NCBI GenBank assembly: GCA_034716235.1
Contig: JAYEHH010000014.1
Location: 1 to 43,761, forward strand
DNA: 43,761 nucleotides
Direction: 5' to 3'
From: M55B174 sp034716235
Lineage (GTDB): Bacteria; Patescibacteriota; Minisyncoccia; CAIUEV01; JAHKAQ01
A program made the translations under genes and the position numbers. The stretch's first letter is position 1. Each line of letters begins with the position of its first letter. Shown one piece after another: positions 1-6,650 of the stretch. Below the pieces are notes generated by a model. That model had not been told where the DNA came from. It did not search any database and was given only the letters and a program-made list of their open reading frames with translations.

Positions 1-162
1 AAATTTAGAACCTCTTTGGGAGTCCTTGTTGGATCAATAATGCTCTACTTTCTAATTCACGGCTTAGTTGATACTCCTTTCTGGAAAAATGATTTAGCGG
101 TAATTTTTTGGTTAATAATCATTTTAAATTTCACAATTTTTAATACTAAAAAACATTTTTAA
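1..162 (+). CDS. C-terminal fragment of a polytopic membrane protein, probably O-antigen ligase-like
   Basis: Frame 1 is open from the window edge to a TAA at 160-162 and encodes 53 residues. It holds two hydrophobic stretches separated by a short loop with the motif HGLVDTPFWKNDLAV, then a hydrophobic segment and a short Lys/His tail. A polar HG.VD..F.KNDLA loop followed by a last membrane helix resembles the C-terminus of the O-antigen ligase/polymerase-like proteins seen in CPR genomes, which act on surface polysaccharide in the cytoplasmic membrane. The 5' part lies outside the window, so the family call is an inference from the tail only. A palindromic repeat follows six bases after the stop. 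Confidence 0.5.
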   Translation, partial: KFRTSLGVLVGSIMLYFLIHGLVDTPFWKNDLAVIFWLIIILNFTIFNTKKHF

Positions 163-167
163 TTTTG

Positions 168-201
168 CTTGTAGAGATGCAAAATTTTGTGCCTCTACAA
201 G
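168..201. repeat. Dispersed GTAGAG-type palindrome, copy 1
   Basis: The inverted repeat has perfect 9-bp outer arms (CTTGTAGAG at 168-176 and CTCTACAAG at 193-201) and an imperfect A/T-rich inner palindrome. It shares the GTAGAG/CTCTAC ends with copies near 13269 and 30445. No T-run follows it, so it is more likely a dispersed repeat than a terminator for the upstream gene. Confidence 0.6.
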
Positions 202-280
202 AATTCAATGGTGTGTTATTATTCAAATTAATAATAACAACAATAATAATATTATTTAATTTGCTAGATTTATTATCCCC

Positions 281-736
281 ATGAAACCAATTTTCAATAA
301 AAAGGTTCATTTCCATTATAAAATACTTGAAGAAATTGAAGCTGGTATTGTATTAACAGGAAGAGAGACCAAATCAATAAAAACTGGTGAAGCAAACATA
401 TCATCAGCCTATGTTTCTATTAAAAATAATGAAGCCTATTTATTAAACGCCAGTGTCCCTTTGTATAAATACTCCGCCCCTGATGAAAATTATGATCCAT
501 TACGGTCCAGAAAATTACTTTTGAAAAAGAGAGAGATTTTTTATCTTAAGGGAAAATTGCAACAGAAAGGTTTGACTTTAGTCGTTACTAAAGTATATAC
601 TAAGCATAATAGGGTCAAAATAATGATTGCTCTAGCTAAGGGACAAAGTAAAATTGACAAAAGAGAGAAGATTATGAAAAGAGACTCTGACAGAAAAATC
701 AAGCAGACCCTTAAACAAAGAATGCAAAACCGTTAA
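281..736 (+). CDS. smpB: SsrA-binding protein SmpB
   Basis: This 151-aa protein has normal SmpB length. SmpB binds the tRNA-like domain of tmRNA and delivers it to stalled ribosomes in trans-translation. The body carries the family pattern (GRETKS near residue 27, KLLLKKREI near 80) and the C-terminal tail is strongly basic (DKREKIMKRDSDRKIK). That tail is known in the family to mimic a codon-anticodon helix in the ribosomal A site. The ATG is preceded by an AT-rich leader without a Shine-Dalgarno sequence, as for most genes here. Its RNA partner ssrA starts 29 bp downstream on the same strand, so ligand and protein are probably co-transcribed. Confidence 0.97.
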   Translation: MKPIFNKKVHFHYKILEEIEAGIVLTGRETKSIKTGEANISSAYVSIKNNEAYLLNASVPLYKYSAPDENYDPLRSRKLLLKKREIFYLKGKLQQKGLTLVVTKVYTKHNRVKIMIALAKGQSKIDKREKIMKRDSDRKIKQTLKQRMQNR

Positions 737-765
737 ACATTCTAGCAATATTGGAATGTTTAAAC

Positions 766-1156
766 GGGAGTGAAAGGCATCGATGGCAAATAACTTGCCT
801 GTTTCAAACCAAGTTTTGAGGAAACTTGTAAAAAACCTTAAGAGATTAGTTGCAAATCTAATCAAAAAGGCTAAGAGAGCATTAGCTAACACTTTTGCTC
901 CAATGAGCCTTCAAACTACTATTGCCTAATACGCAGTAGTCATCGGTTTAGCTGATACCCAATAAGCTTCATGCCGGTGCCAATCATTGGGTCGAACTTT
1001 AGAATGGCCTTTGTCTAAAGAGGTTTGCAGAAAGGCAACAGGAAAATGTTTTTTCGTCTAGTTTCAAGACATTTTTCTTAAAATTAGCTAGACTAAGTTT
1101 GTAGAAAACAAGTTGGTTTTTATTGTCAGACGCCGGCTCAATTCCGGCCACTTCCA
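766..1156 (+). ncRNA. ssrA: Transfer-messenger RNA (tmRNA)
   Basis: The 5' end GGGAGTG (766-772) pairs with CACTTCC (1149-1155), one G-T wobble included, followed by discriminator A at 1156. CCA is not encoded. A T-arm with GCCGG/CCGGC lies just before the 3' acceptor strand. The reading frame probably resumes at GCA 852 after a TTAGTT context that resembles the resume region of other tmRNAs, and runs 25 codons to TAA at 927-929. The stop sits in the loop of a perfect hairpin (ACTACT 915-920 and AGTAGT 935-940), as expected for the helix that holds the tag stop codon. Pseudoknot-like inverted segments fill 940-1120. The gene lies between smpB and infC. Confidence 0.9.
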
Positions 1157-1179
1157 CTTTTAATAATTAAAGTATTATT

Positions 1180-1704
1180 TTGGGAAAACAATTTTCTCGC
1201 AATCAATCAAGAATTAATGAACAAATTCAAGCTGAGAAAGTGAGATTGATAAATAGCGAAAAACAACAAGTCGGGATAATAGATCGGCTTAAAGCTTTAA
1301 GCATGGCCAAAGCGGAAGGATTAGATTTGGTAGAAATCGCTCCCGATGCCAAACCACCGGTTGTCCAGATTATGAATTATGGAAAGCATCAGTATAATAA
1401 GAAGAAGCAGGAAAGAAAGGGTAGGGTGAAATCTAGAAAAAATGAAATTAAAGGAGTTAGGTTGAGAATAAAAACCGATTCTCATGATATGGAAGTTAAG
1501 CAAAAACGAGTTTTTAAATTTCTAAAAAAAGGCTACAAAGTTTCTGTTGAAATTGTTTTAAAGGGAAGAGAGAAAATATTTTTCGATAAAGCTAGAGAAG
1601 TTTTAGAAAATTTCATAAAGAGCTTAGAACCATCAGTTTCTATTGATCAGCCAATTAAAAAAAGCCCTAACGGATTTAATGCCATTATAAAAAATGCTGA
1701 ATAA
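1180..1704 (+). CDS. infC: Translation initiation factor IF-3
   Basis: IF-3 binds the 30S subunit, prevents premature 50S joining and checks the initiator tRNA-start codon pairing. The protein shows the N-domain pattern RINEQIQAEKVRLI, a Lys/Arg-rich linker (KKKQERKGRVKSRKNEIK) and a C-domain with KGVRLRIKTDSHDMEVK, about 174 aa in total, as is usual. There is no ATG: the annotated start is TTG at 1180, and two in-frame ATT codons sit immediately upstream at 1174 and 1177. Non-AUG (often AUU) starts are the known basis of infC autoregulation. No clear ribosome-binding site is visible. Order infC-rpmI-rplT is the classic operon. Confidence 0.95.
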   Translation: MGKQFSRNQSRINEQIQAEKVRLINSEKQQVGIIDRLKALSMAKAEGLDLVEIAPDAKPPVVQIMNYGKHQYNKKKQERKGRVKSRKNEIKGVRLRIKTDSHDMEVKQKRVFKFLKKGYKVSVEIVLKGREKIFFDKAREVLENFIKSLEPSVSIDQPIKKSPNGFNAIIKNAE

Positions 1705-1734
1705 TTTATTCCGAGAAATTTTAAAGAAAAAGAT

Positions 1735-1923
1735 ATGTTGAAAACTTGCAAAATTATAACTAAAAGAGTAAAAGTTAAACCACGAACAGGAAAAGTTCTT
1801 AGAAAAAAAAGTGGTCAAGGTCATTACAATTCCAAAGATTCGGGCGATGTAAGACGCAGCAAGAGACCAGCCAAGTTTTTTAATAAACAGGCTGCTAAAA
1901 AAATAATTTCTCTAACCCAATAA
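1735..1923 (+). CDS. rpmI: 50S ribosomal protein L35
   Basis: This small basic protein of 62 aa has the L35 signature: KT.K...KR.K, the GK.L.KKSG.GHYNSKDSG core, and a C-terminus rich in Lys and Ala. L35 is a late-assembling 50S component. It lies 30 bp after infC and 9 bp before rplT on the same strand, the standard operon context, so the assignment is secure despite the short length. Confidence 0.95.
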   Translation: MLKTCKIITKRVKVKPRTGKVLRKKSGQGHYNSKDSGDVRRSKRPAKFFNKQAAKKIISLTQ

Positions 1924-1932
1924 CTTTTTTAG

Positions 1933-2283
1933 ATGCGTATAAAAAGATCAGTAAGCGCCAAGAAGAAAAGAAGAAAAATCCTAAAATCCGCTAAGGGTTT
2001 TTTAGGTAGTCGCAAATCATGCTACCGAAAAGCGAAAGAAGCCACTACTCATGCTGGAAAATATGCTTATCGAGATAGAAAAGTTAAAAAAAGAACCCGT
2101 CGGGCCCTTTGGCAGATTAAAATTGGTAATGCTGTTCGTCCTGAAGGATTAAATTATTCAAAATTTATCTTTCTCCTCAAAAAAAATAAATTTGGTTTAG
2201 ACAGAAAAATTTTAGCTGACCTTGCGGAAAATTATCCTTCAATTTTTAAGAAGATTGTAGCCAAGATAAAACAAAAAGCCTAA
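1933..2283 (+). CDS. rplT: 50S ribosomal protein L20
   Basis: The 116-aa protein matches L20 in length and pattern: the highly basic N-terminal tail (VSAKKKRRKILKSAKGFLGS), the YAYRDRKVKKR segment and the conserved LW..KI..A.R..GL.Y core. L20 is needed early in 50S assembly and in many bacteria represses its own operon. Nine bases separate it from rpmI. Its last 38 bp overlap the 3' end of the convergent permease gene. The apparent terminator for this operon lies inside that permease gene (about 2335-2372). Confidence 0.96.
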   Translation: MRIKRSVSAKKKRRKILKSAKGFLGSRKSCYRKAKEATTHAGKYAYRDRKVKKRTRRALWQIKIGNAVRPEGLNYSKFIFLLKKNKFGLDRKILADLAENYPSIFKKIVAKIKQKA

Positions 2284-3406
2284 TTTCGCCAATCATTCCT
2301 ATTATATAAAAAGCTATAATAATATAATTTACCCAAAGAGGAATCCTTAATTTAAACTCGGGATTCCTTTTTCCTTTTTTCCTAGATTCTTTGAGCATTA
2401 AAGTAATCATAATCATACTCATTGCACCAAATACCACCCCTACTAAAGAAATTATGGCAATAAAATCGCTAAAACCAGCTAAGTAAAACAGTAACGGGAT
2501 AGACCAGACTAAAATCCAAGAAATAAAATGGGGCAATTTAAAATCAACATGAAAAGTATTTTTGAGATTAGACCCAACCACCAAAAAAGAAGAGAACACA
2601 GCCAAAAAGCCAAAAATGACAGCCACTTTTTCAACCAGATTGCCTAACGACCCACTAATACCAGTTACTGCTTCTGGATTTATTTTTTCTCCAAACACTC
2701 CAATCATAGCCACTGAAAAAATCAAAGAGACAGTAAATATCACCACATAAGCTACCACCACGGAATTTTTAAAAAGTTTTTCTTTACCAGCAAGAATTTG
2801 TCTAACTACAAAAACTCCTCCCACTCCACTTAAAGCAAAGATGATGACTCCAAAAACTGACAGAGCTTCCTTGTAATGAAAACCCAAATAATTAGAGAGT
2901 TCAATCTTATCTACACTGGCTAGGCTTATTAATACCACAATTCCAAAAAGAAAAGCTGACATAATAATTTCTGATTTCCCTAAATTTTCATAGCCTTTCC
3001 AAATAAAAACAGCTCCCACAATTAAAAACATTAAGAGGAAAACAATACCATCCATTTTTAACCAAGTCCCCAATAAACTTTCCAGAAACACTTTCCCTAA
3101 AATTAAATAAGCTATAATACCTCCATAGTTACCAATCAAAGTAGAAATTGACTGAACACCTTTACCTATCTTGCCTAAATAAATACCAGCCAACCCTGGA
3201 AAATAATGGACTCCCCTCGTCCTAAGGACAACCTCTACTAAAGAAAGACAGCCAATCAAAGCGGTCACCGTTAACAATACTAATAAAAACACCGCCGGTA
3301 AAAAACCGATTTTCTGCATAGCAAATGGAAGACCAAAAATTCCTGCTCCTACTACATAACCAATCAGAATGGCCACTGCGTAGAAAAAATATTTAATGTT
3401 TTTCAT
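2246..3406 (-). CDS. Amino-acid permease, aromatic/HAAAP-type or related APC superfamily
   Basis: This 386-aa polytopic membrane protein has about 10-11 hydrophobic segments. The N-terminal helix GYVVGAGIFGLPFAMQKIG has the unwound GAGIF motif typical of APC-superfamily amino-acid transporters, and the length and following helix fit the tryptophan/tyrosine permease branch. It probably imports amino acids, which would fit an auxotrophic small-genome cell; substrate cannot be read from sequence. Its ATG at 3404-3406 overlaps the stop of a 42-aa upstream ORF (ATGA), suggesting translational coupling. Its 3' end overlaps rplT tail to tail by 38 bp. Confidence 0.85.
   Translation of the reverse strand: MKNIKYFFYAVAILIGYVVGAGIFGLPFAMQKIGFLPAVFLLVLLTVTALIGCLSLVEVVLRTRGVHYFPGLAGIYLGKIGKGVQSISTLIGNYGGIIAYLILGKVFLESLLGTWLKMDGIVFLLMFLIVGAVFIWKGYENLGKSEIIMSAFLFGIVVLISLASVDKIELSNYLGFHYKEALSVFGVIIFALSGVGGVFVVRQILAGKEKLFKNSVVVAYVVIFTVSLIFSVAMIGVFGEKINPEAVTGISGSLGNLVEKVAVIFGFLAVFSSFLVVGSNLKNTFHVDFKLPHFISWILVWSIPLLFYLAGFSDFIAIISLVGVVFGAMSMIMITLMLKESRKKGKRNPEFKLRIPLWVNYIIIAFYIIGMIGEIRLFVLSWLQSS
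2335..2372 (+). terminator. Probable rho-independent terminator of the smpB-rplT block, inside the permease gene
   Basis: On the plus strand GGAATCC (2340-2346) pairs with GGATTCC (2361-2367), extended by A-T and one G-T pair, and is followed by a T-rich run. It sits about 55 bp past the rplT stop, antisense inside the convergent permease coding region. Confidence 0.6.
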
Positions 3407-3531
3407 TTTTCTTTATCGTTTTTCTTGAAGAGCTGATAGAAAATTACTAATGGAAGCCAGATTGCCATAGTCCATTTCCAAAATTTTTCGGAATAATCCT
3501 GAATGCTAATTTTTTCAATACGGTCACTCAT
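3403..3531 (-). CDS. Small 42-aa membrane peptide coupled to the permease
   Basis: An ATG at 3529-3531 opens a 42-codon frame. The peptide has an acidic/polar N-terminus (MSDRIEKISIQDYSEKF), a short hydrophobic segment (WTMAIWLPLVIFYQLF, about residues 20-35) and a charged Lys-rich end. Its TGA overlaps the ATG of the permease gene by ATGA, which argues strongly that it is translated. No known family is recognised. The coupling suggests a small accessory subunit or a leader peptide for the transporter. No Shine-Dalgarno is visible, but most genes here lack one. Confidence 0.6.
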   Translation of the reverse strand: MSDRIEKISIQDYSEKFWKWTMAIWLPLVIFYQLFKKNDKEK

Positions 3532-3563
3532 TATTTTAAATTAACTATTTCAAATATTTTGTT

Positions 3564-3640
3564 TGTAGTTAGCATATAAAAGGGCCGGTTCTGAAAAGAA
3601 TCAAACCCTTTCTGTTATCTAAACCGGATTCAGGCTCACT
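3564..3640 (-). terminator. Possible terminator after the 84-aa gene
   Basis: Read on the minus strand, CCGGTT and AACCGG arms enclose a smaller GAAAG...CTTTTC helix, followed by CCCTTTTATA. The loop is long and the T-run short, so termination is only plausible. Confidence 0.3.
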
Positions 3641-3893
3641 ATTTTTTTCTATTAGCCCTAGCCACAGTTTTAGATAAAATTTCTTGGTGTTTGGTGTTTG
3701 TAAAGATTTCCCCCATAAATGTTTGCGTTGCCTTTCTTCCTAACATCTTAGTAAATTTGCTACAAGGAACCATTCCATCAGAATCTGCTTCTTGTTCAGC
3801 TTTCGCCAAAATATCTGATGAATGATCAACAATGCCAGCAATGTCCCCATGGCTTAACAGAAATATTTGAATACTTTCTATCGGAACCGGCAT
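3639..3893 (-). CDS. Orphan 84-aa cytoplasmic protein
   Basis: I do not recognise a family. The protein is soluble-looking, begins MPVPIESIQIFLLSHGDIAGI, has an acidic middle (AEQEADSDG) and a basic end (TVARANRKK), with a single Cys. It is credible as a gene because it has one of the few strong Shine-Dalgarno sequences in the window (AAAGGAGGTG, four bases before the ATG), and stands alone between a possible terminator and the secreted-protein gene. The strong ribosome-binding site suggests high translation. Confidence 0.65.
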   Translation of the reverse strand: MPVPIESIQIFLLSHGDIAGIVDHSSDILAKAEQEADSDGMVPCSKFTKMLGRKATQTFMGEIFTNTKHQEILSKTVARANRKK

Positions 3894-3939
3894 ACTACAC
3901 CTCCTTTTTTGTTTGATTGTTAAAAAATACTTGCTAACT

Positions 3940-4986
3940 TTACTTCACCAAAAATGAAAGAACTGTTAAATAATCTATCAGTTTATGATAAACCGAATGA
4001 TATTTTTCTGTCCTTAGATCCTTTGGATTTTCTAAATCTATACGACTTTCATAATCTGTTGTCTGGCTGGTATCACCTTCAGTATTAGTAACATGGACAG
4101 TCAGTTTTCGATGGCCCAGATTTCTTAAATCATCCAGATCAAAGAAAGCCTCTATTTTATCCTTACCATCTTTTATGTTTCTTCGTATTTTATAAGGTTT
4201 CTTGCTACCCAACTTCACAGCTACATCTTTTTTAAAAGCATGACCATAAACCACTAATCGTAAACGATTTTTATTGTGCTTGCTAGTAAACTGACGAGCA
4301 TGAGCTTCATCAATCTCTGGTGCGCTAACAACCGAAGAACTTTCTACGGCAGTAAAGGTGGTGAAGTGAGCAGCGTTGAAAGTAAGAGTGTCATTGGTTG
4401 CATCATAAACCATAGCGGAAACTACTCCGTCATTGTCAATTTCTCCATCTACCAGAATGGTTGGACTTACAAATTGAGAAACATTTTTCATGGTAACAAT
4501 GGCTCCCATATCTCTTAAATCATCCACCAGCGAAGCGTCAAACTTAATAAAATTTTCACCCATTTGGATATGGTCGGGAAAAGTATCCATAAAAACCATA
4601 AAATCTCGGCTCATAAAATCTACCGGCTCACCAAAAACAATCTTGCCCATTACATTATCAAAAGTTAGGTTCTCAATACTGTGCCAATTTGCTTCGTTCA
4701 AAATATTAGTAGTTTCCATACCTTCATCAAACATTCCATCGTCGGCCATATAACCATAAGTTTCTTGAGGCATTCTAGCAAAATCCGCACAATGGTCAGA
4801 AGCACTTTGAGCATCAACCCCGTCAAGTGCAACAGCTAAACTTTCACAGTCTGAGTCATCCGGACGATCAAGGGCGCTAAAAATACTCCAGATTTGATCA
4901 GTGGCTGGAGGTAAGTTGCCTTCTTCTGATGAGACCAAGAAAGGTATTATTAGAAAAACCAAACTCATCAGTATCAATTTTTTCAT
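3940..4986 (-). CDS. Secreted protein of unknown function with signal peptide
   Basis: The 348-aa product begins with a clear Sec signal peptide (Lys-Lys, hydrophobic core to about residue 19, cleavage near SSEEG). The mature N-terminal third is acidic with a Cys pair (DSDC...DHC) and Met-rich DGMFDEGMETT stretches. The middle contains LTFNAAHFTTFTAVES, a pattern I associate with extracellular or surface proteins of CPR bacteria. A basic Ig/TIG-like beta region (about 230-320) follows. The C-terminus (LIDYLTVLSFLVK) is hydrophobic and could anchor the protein. A promoter with a consensus -35 box precedes it. Function is unknown; a cell-surface role is inference. Confidence 0.75.
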   Translation of the reverse strand: MKKLILMSLVFLIIPFLVSSEEGNLPPATDQIWSIFSALDRPDDSDCESLAVALDGVDAQSASDHCADFARMPQETYGYMADDGMFDEGMETTNILNEANWHSIENLTFDNVMGKIVFGEPVDFMSRDFMVFMDTFPDHIQMGENFIKFDASLVDDLRDMGAIVTMKNVSQFVSPTILVDGEIDNDGVVSAMVYDATNDTLTFNAAHFTTFTAVESSSVVSAPEIDEAHARQFTSKHNKNRLRLVVYGHAFKKDVAVKLGSKKPYKIRRNIKDGKDKIEAFFDLDDLRNLGHRKLTVHVTNTEGDTSQTTDYESRIDLENPKDLRTEKYHSVYHKLIDYLTVLSFLVK

Positions 4987-5030
4987 TTTTGTTTTTTAAA
5001 AATTATAAAAATAAAATTTTGCTTTTCTAA

Positions 5031-5059
5031 AGTATGAGAAATAAACTATAAGTTGTCAA
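5031..5059 (-). promoter_or_regulatory. Promoter of the secreted-protein gene
   Basis: On the minus strand TTGACA (5059-5054) is followed after 17 bp by CATACT (5036-5031). The -35 is a perfect consensus and the -10 matches 4 of 6. The start codon at 4986 lies about 45 bp downstream. Confidence 0.55.
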
Positions 5060-5126
5060 ATGTTTTAAGTCAGAGGTTGTAAGGGGTTACTCGTTTTATT
5101 TATTAAAAAACTTTCACCCCCTTTTG

Positions 5127-5321
5127 TTAATAGCAAACCACACATACATTTCCTTCCCCAGGGACTAAATATCTCCCTTCAATAATACAGTCTCCATTCT
5201 CCTTTTTACGACACAATCTTCTACCGCACTTATCACAAAAGACACCCATTTCTCCTTTTTTAAAACATTGACAATCAACTTTATTCCTACACGTCTCACA
5301 TGGCGGATATTTCTTTCTCAT
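5127..5321 (-). CDS. 64-aa Cys-rich protein, probable double zinc-binding module
   Basis: The protein has ten cysteines in 64 residues, arranged CxxC (8, 11), CxC (17, 19), CxxC (29, 32), C37, C45 and CxxC (60, 63). This could bind two metal ions, or form disulfides if it were exported, but no signal peptide is present, so zinc in the cytoplasm is more likely. It has a strong Shine-Dalgarno (TAGGAGGT) before the ATG. No family is recognised. It lies downstream of tRNA-Arg on the same strand, beyond the tRNA-end repeat element. Confidence 0.7.
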   Translation of the reverse strand: MRKKYPPCETCRNKVDCQCFKKGEMGVFCDKCGRRLCRKKENGDCIIEGRYLVPGEGNVCVVCY

Positions 5322-5367
5322 AGCTACCTCCTATTTAAGGTTCTACGCTAAAAACATTTTTGTTTAC

Positions 5368-5454
5368 TGCGTCCCGAGCCCGCCTTTGCTAAAGCTGCCT
5401 GCCTCACGGCAGGCAAGCGGCGAGGCAGGTATAAACATTTATTATTTTATCTAT
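5368..5454. repeat. tRNA-Arg 3'-end copy plus GC-rich palindromic element
   Basis: A 12-bp sequence TGCGTCCCGAGC at 5368-5379 exactly repeats the 3' end of tRNA-Arg (5455-5466). Between the copies lies a GC-rich hairpin (GCCTGCC TCAC GGCAGGC, 5399-5414 region) and further GGCGAGG/CCTGCC-type motifs. A short AAACATTT-like flank is also repeated on both sides. The period is 87 bp. This resembles a small element inserted at, or a tandem duplication of, the tRNA end. Confidence 0.7.
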
Positions 5455-5456
5455 TG

Positions 5457-5530
5457 CGTCCCGAGCAGGAATCGAACCTGCAACCTACAGCTTAGAAGGC
5501 TGTTGCTCTATCCAGTTGAGCTATCGGGAC
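5457..5530 (-). tRNA. tRNA-Arg (anticodon TCT)
   Basis: On the minus strand the acceptor GTCCCGA pairs with TCGGGAC, with discriminator G at 5457. The D-arm, an anticodon arm ACAGC-CTTCTAA-GCTGT with anticodon TCT, and a T-arm GCAGG-TTCGATT-CCTGC are all intact. It decodes AGA (and AGG by wobble), common Arg codons in this AT-rich genome. Position 33 is the usual T. CCA is not encoded. It lies 34 bp after mreB and is probably the end of the proS-mreB transcript. Confidence 0.97.
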
Positions 5531-5564
5531 AAATATTATTTAATTATTAAAACTTAGAAGGCTC

Positions 5565-6620
5565 CTACCACTTTGGAGCTTTTTCGGTTTCAGTTTCAAT
5601 AAGCACTTCTTTCAAATTATCTAAATCTTCTAAAACTATTCCCGTTCCTCTAACAACTGCCGTTAACGGATCTTCCATAACTTTTACAGGTGTTTCTGTC
5701 TGCTCTGAAATACTTTTATCTAGACCGCGCAAAAGCCCACCACCACCTGCCAAGATAATACCCCTTTGCATAATTTCAGCAACCAGTTCTGGTGGAGTGT
5801 CTTCAATCGCTCCTTTAATGTTAGAAATTAAATTTTTTACCGAGCGACTCATAGCTTCTCGAATGTGAGCGTCAGTAACATCAAGTTCTTTAGGCAGACC
5901 AGTCACTAGATCTCTTCCTCGGATGGTCATTTCCATTGCTTCTGGAATTTCACCGGCTGATCCAATAGCAATTTTCACATCTTCTGCCGTTTTTTCTCCT
6001 AATAATAAATTAAAATTTTCTCTTGCATAACGCACAATATCTTCGTTTAATTCATCTCCGGCAATTCTTAAACTACGCGAAATTACTACTCCTCCTAAAG
6101 AAATAACTGCTATTTCAGTGGTACCCCCACCAATATCTATAATCATATTACCGGCTGCTTCCTGTACCGGTAATCTAGCTCCAATAGCAGCTGCCATCGG
6201 CTCATCTATTAAAAATGCCTCTCGAGCTCCTGCATTTTTAGTAGCTTCCTGTACGGCTCTTTTTTCTACTTCAGTTACTCCGGAGGGAATACCAATAACT
6301 ACTCGTGGTCGTGGCAATAAGGTAAATGTTTCTTTATGGACCTTGTTGATAAAATACTTCAACATTTGTTCCGTTACCTCAAAATCAGAAATCACTCCAT
6401 CTACTAATGGACGGTTGGCTACAATATGCCCAGGAGTTTTGCCAACCATTTTTTTAGCTTCACTGCCGATAGCTAACACTTGACCGGTTTTAGTATTCAA
6501 AGCCACCACCGATGGCTCGTTGATAACAATCCCCTTGCCTTTAACGTACACTAAAGTATTGGCCGTTCCTAAATCAATTCCTACATCATGTGAGAAACGA
6601 CCAAGCAATTTATCTAACAT
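5565..6620 (-). CDS. mreB: Rod shape-determining protein MreB
   Basis: MreB is the bacterial actin that organises lateral wall synthesis under the membrane. The 351-aa protein has the actin-fold nucleotide motifs: phosphate 1 DLGTANTLVYVKGKG near residue 16, the IGIPSGVTEVEKRAV segment, phosphate 2 IDIGGGTTEIAVISLGG near 161, and the adenosine motif ILAGGGGLLRGLD near 290. Length is normal. It follows proS by 30 bp and precedes tRNA-Arg. The usual mreC/mreD partners are not in the window. A small hairpin with GCTCC/GGAGC arms overlaps the stop codon. Confidence 0.97.
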   Translation of the reverse strand: MLDKLLGRFSHDVGIDLGTANTLVYVKGKGIVINEPSVVALNTKTGQVLAIGSEAKKMVGKTPGHIVANRPLVDGVISDFEVTEQMLKYFINKVHKETFTLLPRPRVVIGIPSGVTEVEKRAVQEATKNAGAREAFLIDEPMAAAIGARLPVQEAAGNMIIDIGGGTTEIAVISLGGVVISRSLRIAGDELNEDIVRYARENFNLLLGEKTAEDVKIAIGSAGEIPEAMEMTIRGRDLVTGLPKELDVTDAHIREAMSRSVKNLISNIKGAIEDTPPELVAEIMQRGIILAGGGGLLRGLDKSISEQTETPVKVMEDPLTAVVRGTGIVLEDLDNLKEVLIETETEKAPKW

Positions 6621-6650
6621 AATAAAAAGTTAATTCCCAATTATCTTTTG

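Noticed and set aside
632..892. Minus-strand 86-aa open frame
   Set aside because: It lies antisense to the smpB end and the tmRNA gene, with a composition explained by those sequences and no ribosome-binding site.
4276..4753. Two plus-strand open frames within the secreted-protein gene
   Set aside because: Both are shadows of a well-supported gene with signal peptide and promoter on the other strand.
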